From assembly GCA_900768105.1 (NCBI GenBank), contig CAAGBQ010000096.1, forward strand, positions 1-19,422: a DNA stretch of 19,422 nucleotides, written 5' to 3'. How positions within the stretch are numbered: the stretch's first letter is position 1; every line of letters starts with the position of its first letter. Under the pieces are notes generated by a model. The model was not told where the DNA came from and ran no database searches. It saw only the letters and a program-made list of their open reading frames with translations. Source of the DNA: Oscillospiraceae bacterium (GTDB lineage Bacteria; Bacillota; Clostridia; Oscillospirales; Ruminococcaceae). Shown one piece after another: positions 8,101 through 14,859 of the stretch. The translations under genes and the position numbers were made by a program.

Positions 8101-10835
8101 ACGGTGCAATTTATAACAGCTCCGTAGATAACAGCAATATTTCTAGATTTATGTATCCACTTTGCGGAAAGGGATATGACGCTTATTTAGGGGACACCAC
8201 GGATAATCAGGCAGGCGCAGCAGCAGACGCGTTTTATCCCGCGAATCCTAACGGAAACTATACCCTCCGCGGCGAATCTCAGTTTGTTTATAGCAAAGGC
8301 ACAAACCAGTATTTTGAGTTTACCGGCGATGACGATGTATACCTTTTCATCAACGGAAAACTTGTGCTTGATCTTGGCGGTGCGCACTGGTCCTTGTCAA
8401 AGACGGTCTATATGGACCAGATAGCCGAAAAATGTGATCTTAAAAACGGCGAAGTTGCAACATTCACCTTCTTCTATATGGAACGCTTCTCCGACTGCTC
8501 CAACTTTGGCATCCGCACTAACCTTGAACTTGTTCACCGTGGTATAGAGGTTGAAAAGAACGGCTATGATACCTCTTACAGCACTGACCATGCAAGCGGC
8601 TCTGTTGTTGAAAACGGAAAGTCCATTGCATATGACCTTGTTGTTACCAACAAAGGTGATGTGCCGATGGAGCAGATTAAGCTTGAAGATACCGACAGCG
8701 TCGGCGCAAGCATTTCCCTCGGATTTGGAGTTGACACACCGGTGCTTACCGAAGGAAACGGGGCATTCAAGCTCTCCGAACTTGACGGATATGTTCTCTT
8801 CATTACCAATGCGGCGGGTGTGGAAGTAGACGGCACAAGGGTGTCTTATACAACCCTTGCGGAGCTTTCTGCCGCTGTTGCAGACATAACGCTTATGCCC
8901 GACCAATCTCTGCATGTGCGTTTCCTGAAAGTAACCGCAAATGTTTCACCGAGTAAGATTGAACATTATACTAATACAATTAAAGTAACTGCGGTTTCCA
9001 AAGGTCAAACGCTGACGGATAGCGAAATCCACGAAATATATTCTTATAATGCAAACGATACTGCAAAGGACTATGTAGTAGATTTCGGTTTGCCGCTTAA
9101 AATAGAGAATATGTTTGATGCGGGTTCCAAAGATTATTTTGCATATCCCGACAAAGAATTGGAAATGAATACTGCGCAATCCAGTGTGAAATATGGCGAA
9201 GTTAAGATTAGCGGAACCGGTTTTGGCACGGTTTTGACCTATACTCTTAAGCAGCATGTAACTATTGATGCAGTTGAAACAATAGTGCTTAATGTGGCTT
9301 ATAAATTTGGTAATAGTATAATCAATCTTCAAAAGACAATTCGTATTATTCCTGCAAGCACCGTATATTATGAAGATGACCTTGTAACTTTCAAAAACAG
9401 CAATGGCAATACAGGCGTTGCAACTACTGAACAAGGAACCGGCACCGGCACTTGGTACACCGTTGGAACAAAGCCTACGGAAACCATATATCAAGCCCTC
9501 GATAAACTGGGAGATGAAGCCGCAAATAACTACGGATTTGATAAGGCTTATGAAGAATGCAGCCAGTATTCTCTCGGTTCCGCAACAAAGGTGACTGTGG
9601 ATAACAGCATAAGCGCAGATTCCTGCCCAAGTGCAAAGTTTACATTTAAGGGCACCGGCTTTGATATCATATCTCTTACCGACAGCAAATCCGGAGCCAT
9701 TTATGTTGATATTTATAAAGGCAACAGCACAAGCGATAGAGTAAAAGGCTTCTTTGTAAACAACTATTACGGATATAAAGTTGAAGGTGGTAAATGGGTT
9801 GTTGATTACAATGCTGACAACAACGCTCTTTATCAGATTCCCGTTATGAAGGTAAGCGGCCTTGAGTATGGTACATACACGGTAGTCGTAAATGTAAGAT
9901 ATTATGACTTCCAGGATGTACAGAATAATGGCAGTTACAGCTTCTGGTTTGACGCGATTCGCATTTATGATCCGGCAGGAACTACGGCAATCAATACGGA
10001 TTATACTAAAGACGGCGAAGGCTATCCGCAGTATTTGAGATTGCGTGATGAGCTTGTTGCGGGAAAAGCATCCTCCAAGGTTGTATTTATTGATGGCGGC
10101 GATGTTGCCGACATAAGCATTTATAGAAATTACGGTCCGAATAATGAGGTTTATCTCGCAGCCGGACAAGCCATAAGCTTCCAAATCAATGTTGGCGATG
10201 CTCAAGTTGATTCCGTACAGATTGGCGCAAAATCTCCGACCGGTACGGCAGAAATGGATGTAAACGGAACAAAAACAACCATAGCTACGGCGACGGAAAT
10301 GTATTACGGCATTGATGTTGCAAAGGATGGAACAAAAGTTGTAATCACCAATACCGGAAGCAATGTGCTTTCTCTTACAAACATAAAAGTTACATTCAAA
10401 AAGAGCGCAGCCGTTAAGTTGGCGGAGATGACCGATGCGCAGCAAACAGAAGCTGCTATGGCGGTTCGTGCTTTGTTTGCACCGGTTGTGTTTGCTCCCG
10501 AAACATTTACGGTAAAGGTAAACGGCCGCAAGACCGTTTATACCGGCAAACCCGTAAATGTATCTGTTACAACTTCTGATGATGTTGACTACATCACGGT
10601 GAACGGACAGATTGTTACAAGATATTATGAGGAACGCACTTGGGGCGGATTCCGCCGCGGTTATGTTACTACCGGAAACAGAATTTGGAGCTATACCGCA
10701 AAATTCGGCACAGCAGGAGAACAGACAATTTCCGCTGTTGCTTATAACTCCGAAGATATTGCAAGCGAAGCGGCTGAAAGCACCGTAACGGTAAAAGAAA
10801 GACCGCGTCGCGGGTTCTTTAACTGGTTCAATTAA
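5103..10835 (+). CDS. Very large secreted multidomain protein with GH20-like glycosidase domain
   Basis: A 1910-residue exported protein. Signal peptide 1-27 ends in AALA before EE, followed by an Ala/Glu/Pro-rich linker to about 76. Residues 79-425 resemble glycoside hydrolase family 20 (beta-hexosaminidase/lacto-N-biosidase type): HLDCGRKYFS (Arg89), PMLNAPGH (182-189), the catalytic-pair motif NIGADE with D259-E260, and a late Trp (W395). The second motif departs from the usual PExDxPGH. Then come an Ig-like Big-type domain (about 435-530), an F5/8C or CBM32 domain (580-705), a fibro-slime/PA14-like region (760-1150) with GDDDVYLFINGK near 1075, a DUF11-like segment (1150-1315), and several beta-rich domains to the end, one (about 1420-1625) jelly-roll-like. 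No LPXTG, SLH or dockerin is seen; the tail RPRRGFFNWFN is basic and aromatic. The ATG at 5103 precedes the signal peptide; AGGAG is 13 bases upstream. Host glycan or mucin binding and cleavage is inferred. Confidence 0.88.
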   Translation: MKKFKQFVASLLAVIMVFGLMPVAALAEEPFIWSEQPAAEQPADEALEESAEPAIGEIAFDEGTAEDAQEVAAQAASSFLRIFHLDCGRKYFSVSEIEGIIDQLAENHFTHIQLAFGNDGFRFLLNDMSLEANGNTYASDNVKSAIKSGNTATTSRSSGELSEEEMDTIIAYANEKGISVIPMLNAPGHMSTIVKAMGTLGVSSKYINATGSVLYDGRTTNYAIDPTDEKAVNFVKALVTKYVQYFAGKGCTMFNIGADESGLSTSNYLSYAKFVNALADVVKGGKMTTLAYNDGIYNTKYSDALGDYEFSTDIVICYWTSDNSASASDLATKGFKILNNTNDWYYVLGDALKDLWHSDQWSYASAKSGLQNTKVMQVKDDTTGVVPIGSVLCLWCDAPGYTYESAKVYDLIKTMAAANPDYFKAEENPKEPEIVVSTAPGEIQAKKLENGNYKVAVKPNDTLTLTLSNSSTAKLNWASNNADVATVVDGKVTFTGKAGTVIITAEPIATRNDASAKAPYSITFEVEERGNTPKTIKLKVGQTKPETIVGNNYVNNVDRSELNESVATVNVDGKDSETVEYNATATASRAAYQTHVAGNLIDGNANTIYWSDGNQQVGDYVQVDLGTAIPFNAVRLTSPANNDICNNAEVKVSSDGNNWTKIGSYTGSATPQVFTFDNVGNVRYIKVEITTQKNNWWQIAEIEWGNFVNGNFTRMPTTGTAAAGQPSTTITFKGISKGTTYVTVGDIRYTIEVAEKTALNVDGVEIPITIVDYRADGLLFDFSIDAGNTSIAYQLVQTAHGESLSAAQAAISGTTLTQLEPKDNAATGRSTNWATNGNGSYIRTGMVEENLGANGMPVYTDATVQYVAGNLAAGKCRASHNKAAANWNDILYNTFIKTGAPRSVLNTGTTTFSDAFKNSKTYDNISNAYDLAWYLLNTLYIGDTNTAEVTDKNTGAKHTVPIYGMADSTYNKLILVQDTDGTYYMKAYTDGAKLKYDEEHGAIYNSSVDNSNISRFMYPLCGKGYDAYLGDTTDNQAGAAADAFYPANPNGNYTLRGESQFVYSKGTNQYFEFTGDDDVYLFINGKLVLDLGGAHWSLSKTVYMDQIAEKCDLKNGEVATFTFFYMERFSDCSNFGIRTNLELVHRGIEVEKNGYDTSYSTDHASGSVVENGKSIAYDLVVTNKGDVPMEQIKLEDTDSVGASISLGFGVDTPVLTEGNGAFKLSELDGYVLFITNAAGVEVDGTRVSYTTLAELSAAVADITLMPDQSLHVRFLKVTANVSPSKIEHYTNTIKVTAVSKGQTLTDSEIHEIYSYNANDTAKDYVVDFGLPLKIENMFDAGSKDYFAYPDKELEMNTAQSSVKYGEVKISGTGFGTVLTYTLKQHVTIDAVETIVLNVAYKFGNSIINLQKTIRIIPASTVYYEDDLVTFKNSNGNTGVATTEQGTGTGTWYTVGTKPTETIYQALDKLGDEAANNYGFDKAYEECSQYSLGSATKVTVDNSISADSCPSAKFTFKGTGFDIISLTDSKSGAIYVDIYKGNSTSDRVKGFFVNNYYGYKVEGGKWVVDYNADNNALYQIPVMKVSGLEYGTYTVVVNVRYYDFQDVQNNGSYSFWFDAIRIYDPAGTTAINTDYTKDGEGYPQYLRLRDELVAGKASSKVVFIDGGDVADISIYRNYGPNNEVYLAAGQAISFQINVGDAQVDSVQIGAKSPTGTAEMDVNGTKTTIATATEMYYGIDVAKDGTKVVITNTGSNVLSLTNIKVTFKKSAAVKLAEMTDAQQTEAAMAVRALFAPVVFAPETFTVKVNGRKTVYTGKPVNVSVTTSDDVDYITVNGQIVTRYYEERTWGGFRRGYVTTGNRIWSYTAKFGTAGEQTISAVAYNSEDIASEAAESTVTVKERPRRGFFNWFN

Positions 10836-10854
10836 GAAAGGAGGAGATTTGACT

Positions 10855-11067
10855 ATGAAAAAAGAATACAAAAAGCCGGAGCTCCTTTTTGAAAGCTTTG
10901 AGTTAAGCTCAAGCATAGCAGGAACCTGTGGGTACACTATTGACCATGATGAAAGTACCTGTTATTTAAGCGACTTGACATTTACAAAGGCATGTGCTTA
11001 TCAACCAGTTGACGGAGATCCGGAAAAAGCTTGTTACCACAACTTCCTTGTGGGCTTTACCTCTTAA
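10855..11067 (+). CDS. Candidate RiPP precursor peptide with four spaced cysteines
   Basis: A 70-residue peptide beginning MKKEYKKPELLFESFELSS and reaching SIAG at residues 20-23, which looks like a leader. The rest (24-70) holds Cys25, Cys36, Cys47 and Cys60 (C-x10-C-x10-C-x12-C). A Tyr follows each cysteine by one or two residues (Tyr27, 37, 49, 61). The C-terminus is GFTS, ending in Ser70. There is no signal peptide or membrane segment. The ATG at 10855 is 8-10 bases after AAGGAGGAG; a TTG at 10849 is in frame but too close to it. It follows the giant gene by 19 bases with no terminator between, and is followed by a strong terminator and then kinase, radical SAM and PqqD-type genes. The role as substrate of those enzymes is inferred. 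It could instead be an unmodified small protein. Confidence 0.72.
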   Translation: MKKEYKKPELLFESFELSSSIAGTCGYTIDHDESTCYLSDLTFTKACAYQPVDGDPEKACYHNFLVGFTS

Positions 11068-11081
11068 CCTTTAATATTGTT

Positions 11082-11110
11082 GCCCTGCCCCGTCGGGGCA
11101 GGGCATTTTT
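11082..11110 (+). terminator. Strong hairpin terminator between peptide and maturation genes
   Basis: GCCCTGCCCC (11082-11091), a 3-base loop and GGGGCAGGGC (11095-11104) make a perfect 10-bp GC-rich stem followed by ATTTTT. No convincing promoter lies in the 40 bases between it and the next gene, so partial read-through may set a high ratio of peptide to enzymes. Confidence 0.88.
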
Positions 11111-11149
11111 CGTCAAATAATACCTTTTATCATAAAGGAGAATTTCGCT

Positions 11150-11896
11150 ATGGCGAATGGAAAAGAAAAGCAAGCGCCGAAGGCGCTTGCAATTGCATTG
11201 ATTGTTTTGGGTGCTGCGATAATTATATTTGCGGCGGTGCTAATTGCGGGCACAGTCGGCGGAGATAAGCAGCCGCAGGGCAGCATTGATGGCAGCAGCA
11301 TTACTATTGAACCGGTGGCGGCGCCGGACATAGAGGATAAAGCCTTTATGGATGGGCTTGTCACGGTTGAAAAGGTCGGCCGCTATGCCGGAATTTTCGT
11401 TGAAGACGGCAGCGACGAAATAGTTTCCGATGTTTTCGCAATAACCGTTGTGAACAATTCCGACAAAACGCTGCAATACGCTCAAGTTATAATCACCTGC
11501 GGCGAAGAAGAATACACCTTTGATATGAGCACCATTCCCGCCGGAGCGCGTGCTCAAGTGCTCGAAAAAAACAAAAAATCATTGCCGGAAGACCTTACCG
11601 GTGCTCAAACGGTGCTCGACACAGTGACGGAGTTCCAAACGGAGCCATCGCTCTATGAAGATGTATTCGAATTGTCACCCTCGCAGTATTCCATAAGTGT
11701 TAAAAATATATCCAAAAATGATATCTCCGGCGATATATATGTATACTACAAAACGAAGGTGGGCGGCCTTTATATGGGCGGAATAACCTACCGCGCGAAG
11801 ATAAGCGGCCTTTCTGCGGGAGAGGAAAAAAACGCATACGCAAGCCATTTTTACGGCGACGACAGCGAAATTCTGTTTGTAACCTATGTGGAGTAA
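11150..11896 (+). CDS. Membrane-anchored protein of unknown function
   Basis: A 248-residue protein not assigned to a characterised family. A short basic N-terminus (residues 1-11, GKEKQAPK) is followed by one hydrophobic helix (about 12-34, rich in Ala, Ile, Leu and Val) and then an acidic, beta-rich outer portion (35-248), which suggests an N-terminal anchor with an exported C-terminus. The segment around 90-135 (FAITVVNNSDKTLQYAQV) looks Ig-like, similar in style to FxLYD-type domains. AAGGAG is well spaced before the ATG. It is the first of four genes joined by 11-nt overlaps and sits with the kinase, radical SAM and PqqD-type genes. A role in peptide export, immunity or sensing at the membrane is possible but unproven. 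Confidence 0.8.
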   Translation: MANGKEKQAPKALAIALIVLGAAIIIFAAVLIAGTVGGDKQPQGSIDGSSITIEPVAAPDIEDKAFMDGLVTVEKVGRYAGIFVEDGSDEIVSDVFAITVVNNSDKTLQYAQVIITCGEEEYTFDMSTIPAGARAQVLEKNKKSLPEDLTGAQTVLDTVTEFQTEPSLYEDVFELSPSQYSISVKNISKNDISGDIYVYYKTKVGGLYMGGITYRAKISGLSAGEEKNAYASHFYGDDSEILFVTYVE

Positions 11897-12644
11897 AAGC
11901 TATTCTTTCGGCGGAACAGTCTTTAAAATAAATTCGCCGGAAGAAATTTTGGAAACAGAATATACGGAGCCTTTTCTCTGCGAGGAAGAGGCAGAGTCGG
12001 ATTTCGTGATAAATGCAGCGTATTCCGATGAAAATTGCAAAAGCGGCTATTCCTCCGCAGAGCTTTTTGGTGACAAAGCAAATGTTTATTTTGCGGAAAA
12101 ATATCGCGGAAAAATTTCTGCAAAAAACGCACTCGAAAAGTCGGAAATTTTTCGTATGCTCGCTAGGCGCGGTGGCGTGGTGCTGCATTCTTCGTATGTT
12201 CTCACAAAACAAGGCGATGCGGTGCTTTTTTCCGCGCCAAGCGGTACAGGAAAAAGCACACAGGCAAAGCTTTGGGAAGAATTTGCCGGAGCGGAAACAA
12301 TAAACGGCGACAGAGCGCTTGTTGCGGCGGACGGTGATAAAATTACGGCAAACGGGATTTTATTTTGCGGTACCTCCGGTATATGTAAGAATAAAACCGC
12401 CCCGTTAAAGGCAATTGTGCTTTTGCGCCAATCGGATAGAAACGAACTGCACATCGCTTCGGGAAAGGAAGCGTTTATGCGGCTTTTGCCGCAGTGCTCC
12501 TACTATCCGGAGGAGGCGGAAAGCCTTCGCCTTACAACGGAAATTTTGGCAAGAGTGATTTCCGCCGTTACCGTTTATGATTTTGGCTGTGTGCCGGATA
12601 AAAGTGCGGTAGATGCGCTTAATGAGGTGCTTTATGGAAAATAA
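11886..12644 (+). CDS. HPr kinase-like ATPase, RiPP-associated type
   Basis: A 252-residue protein resembling the C-terminal kinase domain of HPr kinase/phosphorylase (HprK) without the HprK N-terminal domain. The P-loop SAPSGTGKST is at residues 116-125, and INGDRALV about 20 residues later resembles the acidic segment of that fold. Relatives occur beside PqqD and radical SAM or lasso peptide genes. The paeninodin enzyme of this kind phosphorylates the C-terminal serine of its precursor. Here the candidate precursor also ends in Ser, so precursor phosphorylation is a reasonable inference, but the substrate is unknown. No good Shine-Dalgarno precedes the ATG. The 11-nt overlap with the upstream gene implies translational coupling. 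Confidence 0.8.
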   Translation: MWSKSYSFGGTVFKINSPEEILETEYTEPFLCEEEAESDFVINAAYSDENCKSGYSSAELFGDKANVYFAEKYRGKISAKNALEKSEIFRMLARRGGVVLHSSYVLTKQGDAVLFSAPSGTGKSTQAKLWEEFAGAETINGDRALVAADGDKITANGILFCGTSGICKNKTAPLKAIVLLRQSDRNELHIASGKEAFMRLLPQCSYYPEEAESLRLTTEILARVISAVTVYDFGCVPDKSAVDALNEVLYGK

Positions 12645-13764
12645 CAATACAGAGCCCATGCTTTCTCGCTATCTCCATTCAAAGGGAACAAGGCTCGGTT
12701 TACCGATTTCCGGTACATTCGAGCTTACTCCGCGGTGCAACTTTAATTGCAAAATGTGCTATGTCCACCTTTCGGAGGAGGAGCAGCGCCGCCGCGGAAA
12801 TGAGCTTTCTGCCGACGAATGGCTTGCCATTGCGGAAAAGGCGCGGGATGCAGGAATGGTTTTTCTGCTGCTTACCGGCGGCGAGCCGCGTGTGCGGCAG
12901 GATTTCCGCAGGCTTTTGGTTGAGCTTAAAAAAATGGGACTTATGGTTTCAATAAACACAAACGGTTCCCTTATAAATGAGGACTGGCTGGAGTTTTTTA
13001 AAAGCGAGCCGCCGAGCCGCTTTAATGTAACTCTTTACGGCGCAGGAAACGAAGCCTATGAGCGCCTTTGCGGGCGTCCCGCATTTGATAGGGTTATAAA
13101 CAACATCCGCGCACTGAAAGAAATCGGTGCCGATGTAAAGCTTAATGTTTCGCTTACGCAATATAATGCTGCGGATATGGCAAAGATATATGAAATTGCA
13201 GAGGAGCTTGAAACGCCGATGCAGCTTGCGACATATATGTTTCCGCCGCTCCGCCGCAGCAATGATTTTATCGGCAAAAACGACCGCTTTACCGCAAAGG
13301 AGGCGGCGCATTACAGCGTGGAGTGGGATAAGCTGCGCTTTGACAGCGAGCAGTTTGAAAAGAGGGCGGAGGCTATTCGCAAGGGACTTTGTATTCCCGC
13401 GGAGGACGCCTGCGACGGCACTCCGGGCGAGGGCGTTATGTGCCGCGCCGGACGAAGCTCCTTTTGGATTAACTGGCAGGGTATGATGACGCCTTGCGGA
13501 ATGATGACGGAACCTGCCGTTTCTGTTCCGGAGCTTGGCTTCGATGAAGCTTGGGCGCAGACAAAGTCTGCAACGGCAGCCATTAGATTGCCTTCGGAAT
13601 GTGTTTCCTGCAAATACAAAAACTCCTGTCACGCCTGTGCGGCAATGTGTGTTACAGAAACCGGAAAGTTTGACGGAAGGCCGGATTATGTCTGCGAAAT
13701 GACGCGTGAATCCGTGCGGCTTACCATTGAGGAATACGAAAAGAGGAAGAAAGATGGAAATTAA
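12634..13764 (+). CDS. Radical SAM/SPASM peptide-modifying enzyme
   Basis: A 376-residue radical SAM protein with the [4Fe-4S]/SAM motif C35-x3-C39-x2-C42 (CNFNCKMC), TGGEP near residue 89-93 and a NTNG segment after it. The C-terminal SPASM region, which binds auxiliary iron-sulfur clusters, has C270-x12-G-x4-C288, then C323, C326, C332, C335, C339 and C354. Such enzymes commonly cross-link or otherwise modify ribosomal peptides, for example by thioether formation at cysteines. The adjacent PqqD-type protein and four-cysteine peptide support a RiPP role. The chemistry cannot be predicted from sequence alone. The ATG at 12634 is used because GAGG lies 6 bases before it. It overlaps both neighbours by 11 nt. 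Confidence 0.9.
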   Translation: MENNNTEPMLSRYLHSKGTRLGLPISGTFELTPRCNFNCKMCYVHLSEEEQRRRGNELSADEWLAIAEKARDAGMVFLLLTGGEPRVRQDFRRLLVELKKMGLMVSINTNGSLINEDWLEFFKSEPPSRFNVTLYGAGNEAYERLCGRPAFDRVINNIRALKEIGADVKLNVSLTQYNAADMAKIYEIAEELETPMQLATYMFPPLRRSNDFIGKNDRFTAKEAAHYSVEWDKLRFDSEQFEKRAEAIRKGLCIPAEDACDGTPGEGVMCRAGRSSFWINWQGMMTPCGMMTEPAVSVPELGFDEAWAQTKSATAAIRLPSECVSCKYKNSCHACAAMCVTETGKFDGRPDYVCEMTRESVRLTIEEYEKRKKDGN

Positions 13765-14014
13765 AAAGGAGCTTATAAAGCGCAACATTGCCGGTGACAT
13801 TATTCTTGTTCCGGTGGGCAGCGCCTCCAAAGAGCTGAAGGGACTTATTACCCTGAATGAAACCGCAGAGGTCATTTGGGATGCACTTTCCAAAGCACAG
13901 AGTGCTGTCGACCTTGTGGCTGCGCTTACCGATGTGTATGATGTGGATGAGGCAACGGCGGAGCAGGATGTAAACGCCCTGCTTGATAAGCTGCGCGAGC
14001 TTAATATAATCTGA
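13754..14014 (+). CDS. PqqD family peptide-binding protein (RRE)
   Basis: An 86-residue stand-alone PqqD-like protein. PqqD-type domains (RiPP recognition elements) bind the leader of a precursor and present it to the modifying enzyme. Visible features are an N-terminal strand region (RNIAGDIILVPVG), the typical LNETAEVIWDAL segment at about 33-44, and a helical end (EQDVNALLDKLRELNII). GAGGAAG precedes the ATG, which lies inside the end of the radical SAM gene (11-nt overlap). This coupling and small size fit a chaperone working at fixed ratio with the enzyme. It is the last gene before a hairpin terminator. Confidence 0.88.
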   Translation: MEIKKELIKRNIAGDIILVPVGSASKELKGLITLNETAEVIWDALSKAQSAVDLVAALTDVYDVDEATAEQDVNALLDKLRELNII

Positions 14015-14018
14015 AGCT

Positions 14019-14046
14019 ATGGGGCTGCCTTGGCAGCCCCATTCGT
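14019..14046 (+). terminator. Hairpin terminator after the PqqD-type gene
   Basis: GGGGCTGCC (14021-14029) pairs with GGCAGCCCC (14032-14040) in a 9-bp stem with a very short TT loop, 6 bases after the stop codon. The downstream tract is only ATTCGT, so termination may be incomplete. Confidence 0.65.
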
Positions 14047-14098
14047 AAAATTCACAAAAGCTTAATAAAAAAGCCGCATTTTTGCAACGGCGATAGAA

Positions 14099-14104
14099 TA
14101 TAAT
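14099..14104 (+). promoter_or_regulatory. Possible -10 box for the HD-domain gene
   Basis: A perfect TATAAT lies about 50 bases before the start codon, but no convincing -35 hexamer is seen 16-18 bases upstream. The gene may depend on an activator, or be read from the preceding operon through the weak terminator. Confidence 0.4.
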
Positions 14105-14154
14105 CTATTCTTAATGCGGATAAATGCCCGACAAAGGAGAAAGGAGATGAGATT

Positions 14155-14814
14155 TTGGTAACTTTTGAGGAAATTAAAAACAATGAGGCAATAAATACTT
14201 ACATCAGAAAGGCGGACCAGACCTTAAGCGAGCTTGGCTTTACCGAGCATAGCTTTGCCCATGTGGGAATGGTTGCGGAAAACGCAAGCTATATTATGGA
14301 AACCCTCGGATATTCCGAGCGTGAAGTGGAGCTTGTGAAAATCGCGGCTTATCTTCATGACATCGGCAACCTTGTAAACAGGGTGGACCATTCCCAAAGC
14401 GGCGCAGTTATGGCGTTCCGAATCCTTGATAACCTGCATATGCCCGCGGACGAAATCTGCGATATTGTTGCGGCAATCGGTAACCACGATGAGGGCACCG
14501 GCCGCCCAATCAGCCCTATGGCGGCGGCGCTTATCCTTGCGGATAAATCCGATGTTCGCCGCAGCCGTGTTCGCAATACCGACCCCGCAACCTTTGATAT
14601 TCACGACCGCGTAAATTATTCCGTAAAAAAAGCGGAGCTGAAAATCAACGAAAACCACACACTGATAAAGCTTAAATTGAGCGTAGATACCCGCTATGGT
14701 TCGGTAATGGATTATTTTGAGATATTTATGAACCGTATGGTGCTTTGCCGCAAGGCGGCGGAGAGGCTTGGACTTCAGTTCAAGCTGATGATCAACGAAC
14801 AGCAGCTTATTTAA
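14155..14814 (+). CDS. HD-domain metal-dependent phosphohydrolase
   Basis: A 219-residue protein of the HD superfamily, which hydrolyses phosphate esters such as nucleotides using bound metal. The pattern is H36 (EHSFAHVGMV), H68-D69 (YLHDIGN), NHDEGTG near 110, and ADKSD near 128, consistent with a complete metal site. The substrate is not evident. The start is TTG at 14155, with AAAGGAGAAAGGAG ending 8 bases before it. A 4-codon frame (ATG AGA TTT TGG TAA, 14147-14161) overlaps this TTG in another frame. It is convergent with the next gene across a bidirectional terminator. Confidence 0.87.
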   Translation: MVTFEEIKNNEAINTYIRKADQTLSELGFTEHSFAHVGMVAENASYIMETLGYSEREVELVKIAAYLHDIGNLVNRVDHSQSGAVMAFRILDNLHMPADEICDIVAAIGNHDEGTGRPISPMAAALILADKSDVRRSRVRNTDPATFDIHDRVNYSVKKAELKINENHTLIKLKLSVDTRYGSVMDYFEIFMNRMVLCRKAAERLGLQFKLMINEQQLI

Positions 14815-14838
14815 AAGGACCGCGTTTGCGGTCCTTTT
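14813..14838. terminator. Bidirectional terminator after the HD-domain gene
   Basis: AAAAGGACCGC (14813-14823), loop GTTT, GCGGTCCTTTT (14828-14838). The symmetrical A- and T-runs make it usable on both strands, so it can also end the convergent transcript from the gene at 15006-15758. It overlaps the HD-gene stop codon. Confidence 0.88.
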
Positions 14839-14859
14839 GTTTTGCTTATTTTTGCGGTG

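Noticed and set aside
10780..10835. A sortase LPXTG signal at the end of the giant protein.
   Set aside because: There is no LPXTG-like motif and no hydrophobic stretch before the short basic-aromatic tail.
8946..10937. A 663-codon minus-strand frame opposite the 3' half of the giant gene.
   Set aside because: Composition is that of an antisense shadow, with low-complexity Ile/Cys/Tyr runs and no family motif. The plus frame is continuous from a signal peptide.
10855..11067. The four-Cys peptide as a SCIFF-type six-cysteine peptide or a lasso peptide precursor.
   Set aside because: It has four cysteines, not six in forty-five residues, and there is no lasso cyclase or leader protease in the locus.
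11077..11268. A 63-codon plus-strand frame starting at the terminator behind the peptide.
   Set aside because: It contains the terminator hairpin and is out of frame with the well-supported membrane protein gene.
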